Source: Prostheceraeus crozeri (Eukaryota; Platyhelminthes; Polycladida; Euryleptidae). Taken from it: a DNA stretch of 64,000 nt. The notes under the pieces are model-generated. The model saw only the letters and a program-made list of their open reading frames with translations. It was not told the DNA's origin and made no database searches. Where the stretch lies: contig CAJQUW010003080.1 of NCBI GenBank assembly GCA_907163375.1, positions 186,001 to 250,000 of the forward strand, given 5' to 3'. How positions within the stretch are numbered: position 1 is the stretch's first letter; the number at the start of each line of letters is the position of its first letter. A program made the position numbers and the translations under genes. Positions 1 to 10,659 of this stretch are shown here, one piece after another.

Positions 1-97
1 GTTGGGGGACGTGTATATCACTACGCGAGGTTGGGGCACGTGCATATCACTACGCGAGGTTGGGGCACGTGCATATCACTACGCGAGGTTGGGGCAT
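1..97. repeat. 29-bp tandem repeat, cut by window start
   Basis: Three full units of 29 bases plus a partial fourth, each of the form GTTGGGGCACGTGCATATCA followed by CTACGCGAG. The first unit differs by two bases from the others. The array probably continues upstream of the window. It lies in the intron before the first visible PRKD exon. The following 98-388 stretch is ordinary intron. Confidence 0.9.
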
Positions 98-388
98 GGT
101 TACTCCACTGATTATTTTGATCACAGAATTTTAAATCCTACGACTATACGTGCTGTTGAAACGTCACAATCTACTGTGCATTTGATGCGAGCTGAAAACG
201 GGCCATAGGCTGGGCGGGTCACTCGGATGGCGGATGAATGATGATGACCCTGAACGCAGGGCAGATACTGCCGCATGACCATTCCCAACATGCCAACTTT
301 TCATCGCAGAAAATGATTGTTCTTCTATCAATCTTTTTTTAAATGACGCCCTGGTGTTCAAACCCTCAACTCATCGTTTATTTTTCAG

Positions 389-568
389 AGACGACGCCAT
401 TTCTGGAGATTGGACACGAAATGCATCACACTTTTCATCGATGAAAGAACAAATCGATACTTCAAAGAATTTCCACTGTCTGAAATTACCTCCCTGATTC
501 ATTCAAACGCAGATAGAACAGAGGAACGATCACCACATGTATTTGAAATGCATTTGAAGAATGGACAG
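389..568 (+). CDS. PRKD: PRKD exon: first part of the PH domain
   Basis: Sixty codons, phase 0 at both ends, after a TTTTTCAG acceptor and before a GTTAGT donor. The product begins RRRHFWRLDTKCITLF and continues through YFKEFPLSEI to HVFEMHLKNGQ. In animal protein kinase D the PH domain contains RHYWRLDSKCLTLF and KEIPLSEI, so order and spacing match closely. The PH domain keeps PKD autoinhibited and restrains the C-terminal kinase domain; PKD is a diacylglycerol-responsive Ser/Thr kinase acting at Golgi and plasma membranes. The two C1 domains expected upstream are outside the window. The reading frame is set by joining phase to the next exon (Q then V), not by any ATG in this exon. Identification rests on remembered family sequence and is very secure. 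Confidence 0.96.
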
Positions 569-980
569 GTTAGTAATTATTTATCATTGCATGTTGCCAG
601 TTTTAGTAACGTCACTTCATTTAGGTGTCACTCCGTTTAGGGGATAGTCTCGGCTATTATGCCTCGTCTCTTTAATTCTTGTCAATTATAGACCCAGGAA
701 TCGCGGAAGGGAGATGATCGCTTCAAATGATTTATTGTTATTAACAAGTTTGATCAGGTCCGCAAATGTGACGTCATGCTGCAAAATGTAAACAGTCATT
801 GACCCACTAGCGCATCAATGAAACTAAATTGGCACTAAAATATAATTTTGAGAATAGGAGATCGCATAATCATAGCAAATTGCAAAATGAATTGGAAGAT
901 CGAAGTTTTGATTCATTGCAAGAAGAACAAACGAAGTAGCTTGTAAAGAAATGAGGTAGTGCAGAGTAATGAATAATTAA

Positions 981-1240
981 GTAATCTGTCAGATCTCAAC
1001 AAACGTCACCACGACGAAACATGTTTCGGCCTGTTTGTCCTCATCAGTCGTGGGCAGGATCGAACCAGCGACGTTGGAGCTAGAGGCCGTACAATCACAC
1101 CCTCTAACCACAAGGCCACAGGAACATCTGCTGAGAGCTTGAATTAGTCAGGAATACACTGCTTTAACGCAGGCGCGTGGAGGGCGTGTTAACCACTTAC
1201 TGCCGCATCCGATAGTGAAACGCTTCACGCAGGTAAAAGC
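981..1240 (-). mobile_element. tRNA-derived SINE with hammerhead-like motif, copy 1
   Basis: On the minus strand there is a pol III A box (TGGCCTTGTGGTTAGAG, at 1102-1118) and a B box (GGTTCGATCCT, at 1056-1066) at tRNA-like spacing. They are followed by CCACGA, CTGATGA, a short GC stem, GAAAC and TCGTGG (1009-1053). A second copy with the same layout is at 33745-34010 on the plus strand. Similarity between copies extends upstream of the tRNA-like part (the 'TGCGTGAA(A/G)CG' block), so the unit is longer than a minimal SINE. No clear target duplication was found. Confidence 0.75.
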
Positions 1241-1462
1241 AGAGATGCCATCATTGGAACGAGCATCCGCCAGTCTTGTTGTACATGCGCAATAAGTTTT
1301 GGGATTATCAAAATCAGATAGGAATTCTAGGAGCCCACAGAAGACAACTGCGTCCCAAGTTGGACTTGCCCTGGCCATCCATGTCCTCGACCCAACAATT
1401 ACAGGTTTCACCACGAGCCATGCCGAGTCCAGAGGGAACGAGGCCGAAAATGAGACGTTCAC
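1241..1462 (-). repeat. diverged repeat segment shared with 42020-42170
   Basis: The minus strand here and the plus strand near 42020-42170 share blocks such as TCTGATTTTGAT, TGTACAAC and CTCGTTCCAAT in the same order. It adjoins the SINE copy and may be part of the same larger unit. The open frame across it is not recognised as a protein family. Confidence 0.4.
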
Positions 1463-2931
1463 AGAATGATTGACGCCCTATGCCTACTACGAATCCGTGC
1501 GTCAGCAGAGTTCAACCTGGTTCCTCTTTCTGCCAGATAGGAACTAAAAGGATCCTTTGGAAGCTTTGAATGCTTGGTATAGGCCTAAATAAGCTAAGCT
1601 TGAAGAGTACTCAGTCGAGATCCATCATTTTTGGCATTTAGTGTTTTTAGTTCATCCTCCATCATGCTCATGCATCTTTGTCAGCGAAATTAAACACATT
1701 CATGTTTAGCAGGAATCTTAATGTCGTCAAACACATCATTTTGGACTAATTTCAGCCAAAGTCTTATATTCATCGCTTATCAAAGGTATAGAACAACACA
1801 TGAACATGATAAGAAATGGCCTGAAGACATTTCATTTAGAAATCATGTCTCTAGATTTAGTACTTCTCTCTTAGTCAATGATAACCTAGAAAATCTCATT
1901 TTTGCCGAAGCTTTCAATCTGCTTCCCATTGGATTGTGTTTTTCTCTGACCTTGACTGACAAGAGGAGGAACACAGCAGAACTCGGCAGACGCGCAGGTT
2001 CGTAGGAGGCATAGGGTGCCGTGACTATTGGTCAATTCCAATTTTGAAAGCGTTTTCCAACTTGTAGACAATCGCAACCCAAAGACCGTTAGACATCAGT
2101 AGTTCAGACTAGTCTTTTCATCTTTGAAATGTTTATTTCACCGTATGTGTCAGGGAATAAAGCTAAAATATCTCTTTGTTTGAAACTCATTCATTGTGGA
2201 TCTAATTGTTGAAATGTGATTTACAGATTCCAAGTGTAGTCAAAGCCAATGCATGTGAATTGCTTAAATGTGATGCATCAAGATGTATTGTGATATCTAA
2301 AATCGCCAATTAAAAGTAATTTTCATTTTTCAATCTATGATTTCCAATGCCATGCGACAATTGATGTTATGATGAGTAAAATTTGAGGTCAAAAATGTGA
2401 ACGAAGAAAGAAAATTATCTATTCTCGAAAACCATGTCATAATCAAGGACATCCCATCTCAGACGCGAAACGATAGGAAGTTTTGATTGGAATTGTTTGT
2501 ATCTCCTAACATTGCAGAGGTTGGACATCAGGACAAAACTCCAGACAACTGATCTTTTCAACTGATCTCAACACTATAATTGGCTTTGACGAATACTACG
2601 TGACAGTGTGACTCTCATTAATTGAATGTTTCATTCACAAGCGGACGATTGTTCCAGTTAGAGCGTGCCTTGGAGAATCTTGTCAACTGAAAGTAAAGTT
2701 GTTTGATTGCTTCATATTATGAGCATGAAAGCGAACTCTGTGAAAGTCACATTTGTTCTCACTCTGTTCAGGCAGATAATTCCAATGAATACGACATACA
2801 ATCAAATATATGCAAGTAGCAACTCAATTCAATTTATTAATGTGAACCGTACGAATAGTAGAGGTCTGCATTCATTAGGGGTCGAGATAGTCCCCGGGTC
2901 CAGATATAGGCATCACACGGACATTTTCTAA

Positions 2932-3163
2932 GCACGGGTCCGGTTGCATTTCAAATTAGATTCCTTCGCACGGGTCCGTCCCGGCCGTATTTCAGATCAG
3001 ATTCCTTCGCACCGGTCCGGTCCGGCTGTTTTCCAGATTAAATTCCTTCGCACGGGTCCGGTTGCATTTCAATTTAGGATCCCTGGCATGGCTCTGGTCC
3101 GGCTGTATTGCAAATCGGATGCCCGGGCACAGCTCTGTGCACGGCCGCATTTCAGGCACGGTC
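2932..3163. repeat. GC-rich minisatellite, about 6 units of 36-41 bp
   Basis: Six units each start with GCACGGGTCCGG or a variant and mostly end in AGATTCCTTC. Some units have an extra five bases (GTCCG), giving alternating 36 and 41 bp lengths. The last two units are more diverged. It is strikingly GC-rich against the AT-rich intron. The ORF through it is a by-product. Confidence 0.8.
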
Positions 3164-3770
3164 GATCTCTACTGAATTGTCTTGCTAAAGAAGATCTAGA
3201 AATCGCAAAAACTATTGCAGAGCAACAGGATTTCTTTCTTTCGATGCAGAAATGGATGAACCAAATAGGGCAAAATTATCAAATCGGGTGGCATGATTGA
3301 AGGATGTATTCAATTTTAGAAGGATAAATATCTGAAAATAATTCTCGTTTGATTTTGATTCATCTTTTCACGTGGCATGCGCTCGGCAATAACACATTGC
3401 TTGCATAAAAAATTTTCGTATAACGTTCGCTTGGGCTACCGACTGACTTCATCTTTGAAATTCGATAAGATTTCTGGGTGAAAATCTCGATCAATTAACT
3501 TGTGAAAATATATAAATGTTCTATTGGGGTATTGAATAATCTGCCATGTGAATAGGCGCTTATTTCACATCAACAGAGTCGTTTTACTCACATCTCTACC
3601 AGACTCATCGCCTGCAACCCTCGCTCATTCGCATTTTTTACAGAAGATTGATTTAAAACTACATGTTGAAATAGCTACGTAGTGACTCAAAAGAAAATTT
3701 GTCTGAAAAACATTTCCAAATGCAAATAGATGCTGTTTTCATGCTAACAGGCTTTGCTAACCTATTTCAG

Positions 3771-3935
3771 GTGATTTTGGTCGGAGAAGATCCTTGTTTT
3801 GGAAAAGATGAGATGACAAACAGCAAAATGGTGAATCCACCTGACAGTGGCATTGGAAGGGAACAAGCTCGCCATTTCGAATCTGCAATAAGAAATGCGT
3901 TAATGCCAGTCACTCCCCAAGCCAGCTCAAATGAA
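3771..3935 (+). CDS. PRKD: PRKD exon: end of the PH domain
   Basis: Fifty-five codons, phase 0 on both sides, acceptor CTATTTCAG and donor GTAAGT. The product runs from VILVGEDPCFGKDE to ARHFESAIRNALMPVTPQASSNE. The family has YFVGE and WEKAIRQALMPVTPQAS in the same positions, so this is the last PH strand and C-terminal helix followed by the start of the linker to the kinase. One oddity: the tryptophan nearly universal in the PH C-terminal helix is phenylalanine here (HFESAIR). The middle part (about residues 10-30 of the exon) is the poorly conserved loop of PKD PH domains. Confidence 0.95.
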
Positions 3936-4098
3936 GTAAGTGATGCAAGTCTTGTAACATCCGTTTTTCGGCAATCATTTTTGTTGGATATTTGAAATGG
4001 AAGCCTCTGATGACGAAGGCTGACGAATTACTTCTTGTAGTAGTAGTAGTAGTAAAACGTGTATTTTTGAATGGAAATCGCAACATGCATGTCATATA

Positions 4099-5794
4099 CA
4101 GGGTGGGCGGAAATTAGATGCTTAATAGAAAATCCCTCCATTTTTGGTGCTATCAGTCAGTTTTATCTACCTTTCCTGGAGAATGTGTACTACGTTAGGG
4201 AGTTATTATCGCCAAAGTTTCATTCGAAAATATGCTGTACTTTTTTATTATGGCCTTGTGAAAAAAAGTTCTTTTTTTCGAGAAATACTTTTTATAAATT
4301 ATTTATAAAATCGATATTCGTCATTAAAGAAAAAATAGATTCCATGTGAATACTTTATTCAAAGAAAGTGCACATACACACGAATTTGGTAACTCAAAAC
4401 TCGATGTGTGTTCCACCTCTTTGGACGAGAGTCGAAGACGTCGAAGGATAGCATCCACTGACTTAGACAAAAAATCCGGCGTCACCGAAGTAATGACCTG
4501 ACGAATCCGGGCCTCCAGGTTGTCCAGTGTCTGCGGTTTTGTTCGATAGACCTCTTCTTTGGCCCAACCCCAAGGGAAGAAGTCACACGGCGTCAGATCA
4601 GGACTCCTAGCCGGCCACTCAAGTGGCCCTCGACGGCCTAGCCAGCGCCCAGGAAAGTGCTCACTGAGCCACTCATGGACAGTCAGGGCAAAGTGTGGAG
4701 GAGCACCATCTTGCATGAAGATAACATCATGAATGTTGTTCCAAGTGCTGATAATCGGCCAGACGTTCTGCAACATCGCGAGGTACCGCTCGGCATTCAT
4801 GGTGTTGCGCAGAAGTACCGGACCCACAATCCGATCCGCAGTCATGCCGCACCACACCGTCACACTTGGTCGTGCCTGCAGCTTCTCAGTGGTAACTCGA
4901 GGATCCTCTCCCGCCCAATAGTGACACTTGTGGCGGTTGACGAAGCCACCGACGTGGCACACGGCCTCGTCGCTCCAGATGATCTTGCGGAAAAGTCCGG
5001 GCCATTCCGCGTGCCAGGAGAGCATGGATTCCCCAAACTCCAGCCGAATGTCACAGTCTTCGGCAGAAAGCGATTGGCAGTAGTGTGGTTTCCACGCTCG
5101 CCATTCAAGCTCCTTCTTCAGCACAGTTCGCACTGTGTAGCGGGACAGTCCACTTTCTCGAGCTCCCTGGCGGGTTGACTTTCCTGGGCTCCTTAAAAAC
5201 ATCTCCTCGACCATCTGCACAGATTCCGGCTAGTTGGATGTTGAGCAACGTCCGCTTCTGTGTGCATCTGCTACTGAGCCGGTCGTCATGAGCTTAGAAT
5301 GACAGTTCTTGATTGTTCTGGCATCCACTTGAGCATGCGATCCATACACCGATCGCCACCATCTTTGTACGGCTATGACAGATTGCCACACTTCGTACCT
5401 AGCCGCTAATTGTGCACGCTCCGGATCCGTCAACGTGTAGCGCTCAGCCATAACAAACGCACTGATATGACAAAATCAATCCAATAGACTTTTGTTCTTA
5501 ATAATTCGATTTGCAATCACTGACTGGGTTCAAGTTGCAACCGTCGAAAGGGTTGTAAATGAATCGTAATCACTAGTCATAAATGCACAGAACAGAAAAC
5601 GGTGTGGATGATTAATCGATTAACTTAATCTTAAAGTCATCTAGAAGAGAAATTACAGCATATTTTCGAATGAAACTTTGGCGATAATAACTCCCTAACG
5701 TAGTACACATTCTCCAGGGAATGTAGATAAAACTGACTAATAGCACCAAAAATAGAGGCATTTTCTATTAAGTATCTAATTTCCGCCCACCCTG
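4099..5794 (-). mobile_element. Mariner-type DNA transposon with TA target duplication
   Basis: Long terminal inverted repeats of about 140 bases begin CAGGGTGGGCGGAAATTAG at both ends, with only a handful of mismatches, and are flanked by TA at 4097-4098 and 5795-5796. Length is 1696 bp. The single gene is on the minus strand. It lies 160 bases after a PRKD exon. High TIR identity suggests a fairly young insertion. Confidence 0.93.
4324..5451 (-). pseudogene. Mariner-superfamily transposase (DD41D), one in-frame stop
   Basis: The frame starts MAERYTLTDPERAQLAARYE and stays open for 375 codons apart from one TAG at 5230-5232, after which the same frame continues. The N-terminal half is helix-turn-helix DNA-binding (VRTVLKKELEWRAWKPHY). 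The catalytic core shows IIWSDEAVCHV (first Asp), FMQDGAPPHF (second Asp) and ARSPDLTPCDFFPWG (third Asp). I count 41 residues between the second and third Asp, so the triad is DD41D, not the DD34D of classical mariners or DD34E of Tc1. This kind of transposase, with an N-terminal domain often annotated DUF4817, is common in arthropods and some other invertebrates. The product would excise and integrate DNA at TA. The one stop probably makes this copy inactive, but another copy could mobilise it. Confidence 0.9.
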
Positions 5795-5852
5795 TAGATC
5801 TTTTACAAAGAAAATAATAACAAAAGCAAAAAAAAGATACGTTCAAATTAAA

Positions 5853-6700
5853 CTAGTTACTACAAGTCATTTGATTATTCACTAAAGTCACACATGACGG
5901 TACGAAAGACGACTTTCGCAACTGTGTACGGCAAAAAGAAACCAAGTAGTTCAACAAATTGTCTTTATTGGACATCGCTTTGAAAATTCGTAGAGCGGAA
6001 ATTTCTCTTCTCATACGGAGTAGTGTGAAAGAGTCACAATTGCATTCTGACCCGCAAATTATACGGTGTGCTCGGCGTCTTACTTTCTCGAATTTCTCAG
6101 AGTTCTTCTTATTCATTCCTACCAGAAACGCACTATCATATTCCAGCGTCCCAAGAACAGTAGCGTTATATAGAAGGATGAACTCTTGAATAGACAGGAA
6201 TCGCTTCAGACGTTTTATAACGTTAAGTCTTTGAATCGCTTTTCTACATAGGTTATCGACGTGAAGGTCCCATTTTAGTTTTGCGGTGTATGTCACTCCC
6301 AATAATTTGACGTTTTCTGCCAAGACAATATTGGACGGCGATGTAGTCAGCATTGACGTAGAGACCAACATGATTTTAGTTTTTGAGCGATTCAGACATA
6401 ACCCATTTGAGTTACACCAACCTTCGACAAGACTTATCTCGTCCAATACCAGTTGATCATAGTTGTCATTGAAAATGGGCTTTGCTATGATGACATCATC
6501 TGCGTATAGTGAGATGAGACAGTTAGGACTGGACGGACACAGACTACTCATATGAGCACAAAAAAGAAAAGGTGACAAAATACCTCCTTGGGGAACCCCG
6601 GATGTCACAGATACGAAGGCGGTAGACTTGAATTCGTTGTGTTCTGTCACGTTGTGAGAGGAAGTGACTTCATTGTGTGGCAAAATGATAGAAATAATAG
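5853..6700 (-). mobile_element. LINE fragment: reverse transcriptase C-terminal half
   Basis: A 276-codon open frame on the minus strand shows SGVPQGGILSPFLF, the polymerase box YADDV, and LLGVTYTAKLKWDLHV, then the thumb-like region (LYNATVLGTLEYDSAFLV). These are reverse transcriptase motifs of non-LTR retrotransposons of the Jockey/CR1 type. The fingers region and endonuclease are missing, so the copy is 5'-truncated near 6690. The 3' end is A/T-rich and abuts the mariner right end. The coding frame looks undamaged over its length, suggesting modest age. Confidence 0.9.
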
Positions 6701-8558
6701 AAAATTCAGTTTATTTTCAATAAATAAATAAACATAGTTTATACTCGGAGGCGCATGCGACCGCCTTTCATGCAAGTAGCTGAGTTTTAATTGTCAAACT
6801 CTCCTTCATTTGTCCTGAGTGTCTAGCAAGAATACGCAGTACACTTATTTTATAGCTTTCGGTTTGACCGGACAAGGTCCGACGCACAGCGAGCACTTCT
6901 CCACAAGCCCACTGAGCCAGTTATAACGAATGCTTATTCAAAATGTAATGCTAATTTGCTGTCGCACCATCTGGTTGCACGCGTTCGCGATTTCCACAGG
7001 TTACAAAGAAAAATAGAAACATTTTGGAACATCTTGCGATTAACACCGACACCCGCTTTGAAAGCTTGCGTACATGACACTCCAATATACTGTTTTGGTT
7101 GTAAGGATGTGTCGCAGTTTGGCTCTCATGTCTGACGATGTGATAAATCTTCGTTCTTAATGTCTACCTTGCAAATTCGTCGAGGAAGTAGCATGCACAG
7201 GCTCATAGGATCTTGGAATTGTATTTTCTGTTATGACTCGTGTAAGCACGTCGCAGGGCCTTCATGCTCGCATTACAACACACTCATATTGTCCTGTCTG
7301 AGGTCTGTTACCTGCTGAGTTTGATTACACGAAATCATTTTGTGCATTGAGCGACATCGTTCTTCTATCCGTTTCCACTGGGTCTGAATAGCGAAAGCTG
7401 CTCTAGTCGGATGAGATATGTTGCCCACATAATGTGACTGAAGTTGTCACCATATTGAGATGTTTTTCTATTAGCAATAAGAGAACGGGGATTCCCCGTT
7501 ACAGAAACATAGTTTCACTTATTTCGGTCAGTCCATCTTGCCGTCTTGTCAGTCCATTGTCGGTCAGCTGATTGTAATTAACTTTGGTGATTAGAAAAAG
7601 AAGTGATTGGAAAACGTTTAGTGTAATACCAGGAATTATCCAAAGTAATTGAAATGTCATTGAAGAAAGACGGAGAAATTCACACTTGTAATCAATTTCA
7701 TTGATAGATAAGGAATTGGTATTTATTATCAATTACAATTTGAAGTAATTAATTACTTTTCATGATAATTGACACAATTCTGGCTGTATCTCAGCCTTCA
7801 ATTAATTAAAACATTTTATCAGCCTTCATCATGATATTTGTTCCATGATTATTATGTTTGCATGTGAGCCGTTGTGACAACATCACCGGGACGTTGTACT
7901 GCAACATGTAAACACCTGTTACATCACACACATTCCTCTAAAGTTGTTGGAATGAGAAAAGAAAATTTCGCCGACAATCATTTACTTAACTGTTGAATGC
8001 TTGTCGAATGTCAGTCGCTGATGAAAATTCAGTGGAAGGAATTCAAGATCTGTGTTAATTGCTTGTAAGAGTTGCGCCGAATGTAGGGTCCATCTGAAGA
8101 CTGAATCCCTGAAGGAATGCGGTCGAAATCTTGGCCAGCGTTCTTTCAATTTTAGAGTTCACTGTAGAGAATTCCTGATAATCCACTTCTGTACCAAAGA
8201 TCTACCGTCTAGAACTTGCTAGTTCACCATAGCTTCAATATACACGTATGTTGCTTAACGTTAGATGTGTTAATTCCCTAACCTATTTAACTTAACTGTG
8301 TTACACTGAAGCAAGGCATGCGCGTAGATTGCAAATATATCGTATAGTGCTGCAGTGCTAATAAAATCACAAATAACTGCAATTCCTACTTTCAAAGCAA
8401 ATTAGAAATATGCTTTCGTGTGTGATATGTGATTTAACTTCATCCAAAATATGTTGGGAAAACTTGTATATGAAATTGTTTTGCTTTACAGCAGAAATAT
8501 TTTATGAAATATGCCAAAACAAATGCTAAGAGTAAATATTTAATGCTAATGTCTAATT

Positions 8559-8841
8559 GAATATCGAAAGAGAATGACAGCTATTAAGTCAATACAAGAC
8601 ACCAACACCCTTGATTCCCCGACCGCACTCGCCTGACCTAGGAATCGAACCGAAGTTCGCGGTGGAGACGAGCTCGCACCTTCTTCACCAGGCCAGGCTG
8701 ACGGTTCAAAAGGAATGCGAGTGAAGGCAGAAGTCATCTCTAAGTGATCGGTCGGGGAATCAAGGGTGTTGGTGTCTTGTATTGACTTAATAGCTGTCAT
8801 TCTCTTTCGATATTCAATGAACTACGACAGACCTTTGTTGT
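8559..8841 (-). mobile_element. Palindromic tRNA-like retroposon with 12-bp target duplication
   Basis: The element is flanked by TAATGTCTAATT at 8547-8558 and 8842-8853. Inside, arms of 68 bases (8558-8625 and 8749-8816) are perfect reverse complements. The roughly 120-base loop contains a minus-strand tRNA-like stretch with a perfect B box, GGTTCGATTCC, and an A-box-like TGGCCTGGTGAAG. Arms plus loop make a long hairpin. The target duplication implies LINE-type or similar insertion, while the perfect arms resemble a foldback element. Confidence 0.8.
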
Positions 8842-9058
8842 TAATGTCTAATTATGCAATATTTCTATCACTTTCTTCCGATTAATGAAAGGTTGATTCA
8901 TAACACACTGATAATTTATTGAACTATTTTCAGGTTGTAGTTATAATCAAGTCCTTTCTAGGTTAGAGTTCGCCCTGCGGTATTTCAATGAAATGAGCAT
9001 CATTGTCGATTTGCCTACCAGGTTTATTTTTGCATGCGTAATCCCGAGAAATGACAAT

Positions 9059-10659
9059 TTCTAAAATGAAATAATCTATCTTCAAAAATGATGTTATCTT
9101 CAGGTTGGTTTAAATGATTCTTATCCCTCTTAAGCCAACAAAATTATAAATTATAATTATGTAAAATATAATATAAAATTACAAAATTATAAGTTATATA
9201 ACTCCTTTTAAAAACAAAAAAAAATCCTCCGAATTAAGTATGCAAGAATAAACTTACGATGACTGTATAAGCTCTCTTTGAATAATGCTTTCATTCGTCA
9301 ATGACATTTGATACGTTAGACATAAGACTGAGCTGAATTACAGGATACTCCTAACAGCTGTTTTCATCTCAAGCTATCGTTTATAGTTTGTCCCAGCGAG
9401 CAATCAGTCGCAAGTCGGATAAATCTTAAAGCATTGTTGCCATTCTGGTGGATCGTCATGAACACAAGTGCTCTTGTCATGCACAAAAAGATAGATTTGG
9501 CTCTCCTTCTAAAGCCTATGACCAGTGAATATCAAATGATTAAAATACTGTGTTATAAGTGCCGGCCAAACTTATTAAGTGTGTATTTCAATTTTGTATT
9601 TTTCTGTAAGCAATATGCTTGCTTGATTTTAAAGAAGTATTGAAATTTTGACAAGCCGCTATTTACAGTTTTTTATATTCACTAATTTTCTCAGCTTTGA
9701 CTGCCATATCGAAGTGAAACTATTTGTTTCAAGTGAAATAGGAATATATATTTTGATCATTTCATCAATCAGAGTTCACTTATTTATCTGCTGGAATTAG
9801 GAAAATGTGTCAAGTTTGCAATTTCTTCTAGAATAGCTTTTCAGAAAAAATCAAATTAGAAGATAAGCAGTTAACTTCACTCATGGATTACGTTATAGAT
9901 TCCTGGCAAGAGTTGTTGTGATATTTTCGCTACTAGATGGGCAAAATCACGCTGTTATACAGTGCTGTGCAGCAAATTTGCCCACTCTTGTTTATTTTGG
10001 AGGAGCTCATTTCCTCTAGAGGTGGCCTTGCACGCTTTTAGTTTCGTTTCTTTTTACATTTTTCTGACCATTCTTTCGAGACTGAAATGTTTGTTCAATA
10101 TCAATTTATATTAATGATTGTGCAATAAAGATATTCGTACTTATTTACAAATTTGATGGGCTGGGCAATTTTGCTGCACAACACTGTAAATTTGACTTGA
10201 GTCAATTAGCACTCATGAAATTTAATTGATTACAATTACAAATTTACTCCGTTTTTCTTCAATTACTTTAGAAAACTCTTCGTCTCGGCTCTTAATTTAG
10301 ATTTTGACAACAAGTTTCGTCTTAAATTTCTTTAAAAGTTACCGGTTGTTTCACCCCTGGTGCACATTTAATGAGAAAAGAAAATTTCGCCGACAATCAT
10401 TTACCAACTGTTGACCAGCTGTAATTCAGCTCAGTCTTATGTCTAACGTAGCAAATGTCATTGACGAATGAAAGCATTATTCAAAGAGAGCTTATACAGT
10501 CATCGTAAGTTTATTCTTGCATACTTAATTCGGAGGATTTTTTTTGTTTTTAAAAGGAGTTATATAACTTATAATTTTGTTGGCTTAAGAGGGATAAGAA
10601 TCATTTAAACCAACCTGAAGATAACATCATTTTTGAAGATAGATTATTTCATTTCAGAA
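9059..10659. repeat. Long inverted repeat, arms 9059-9343 and 10419-10659
   Basis: The two arms are almost identical reverse complements. The left arm is longer because it carries an extra AT-rich block of about 45 bases (near 9150-9195) that looks like a local duplication. The spacer is about 1.07 kb and contains the MITE at 9960-10186. The right arm ends where the LINE reading frame begins. Transcribed in the kinase pre-mRNA it would form a hairpin of over 230 base pairs. Confidence 0.9.
9960..10186. mobile_element. Tc1/mariner-type MITE, 227 bp
   Basis: Terminal inverted repeats read CAGTGCTGTGCAGCAAATTT on the left and CAGTGTTGTGCAGCAAAATT on the right strand, flanked by TA (9958-9959 and 10187-10188). 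There is no coding capacity. No full-length relative with these ends is in the window. Confidence 0.88.

Larger units (their letters stand above)
569..3770 (+). other. PRKD intron, about 3.2 kb
   Basis: Contains the SINE at 981-1240, a related extension to about 1460, and a GC-rich minisatellite at 2932-3163. In 1461-2931 and 3164-3770 I see only AT-rich intron with short chance ORFs and no recognisable protein. Confidence 0.85.
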
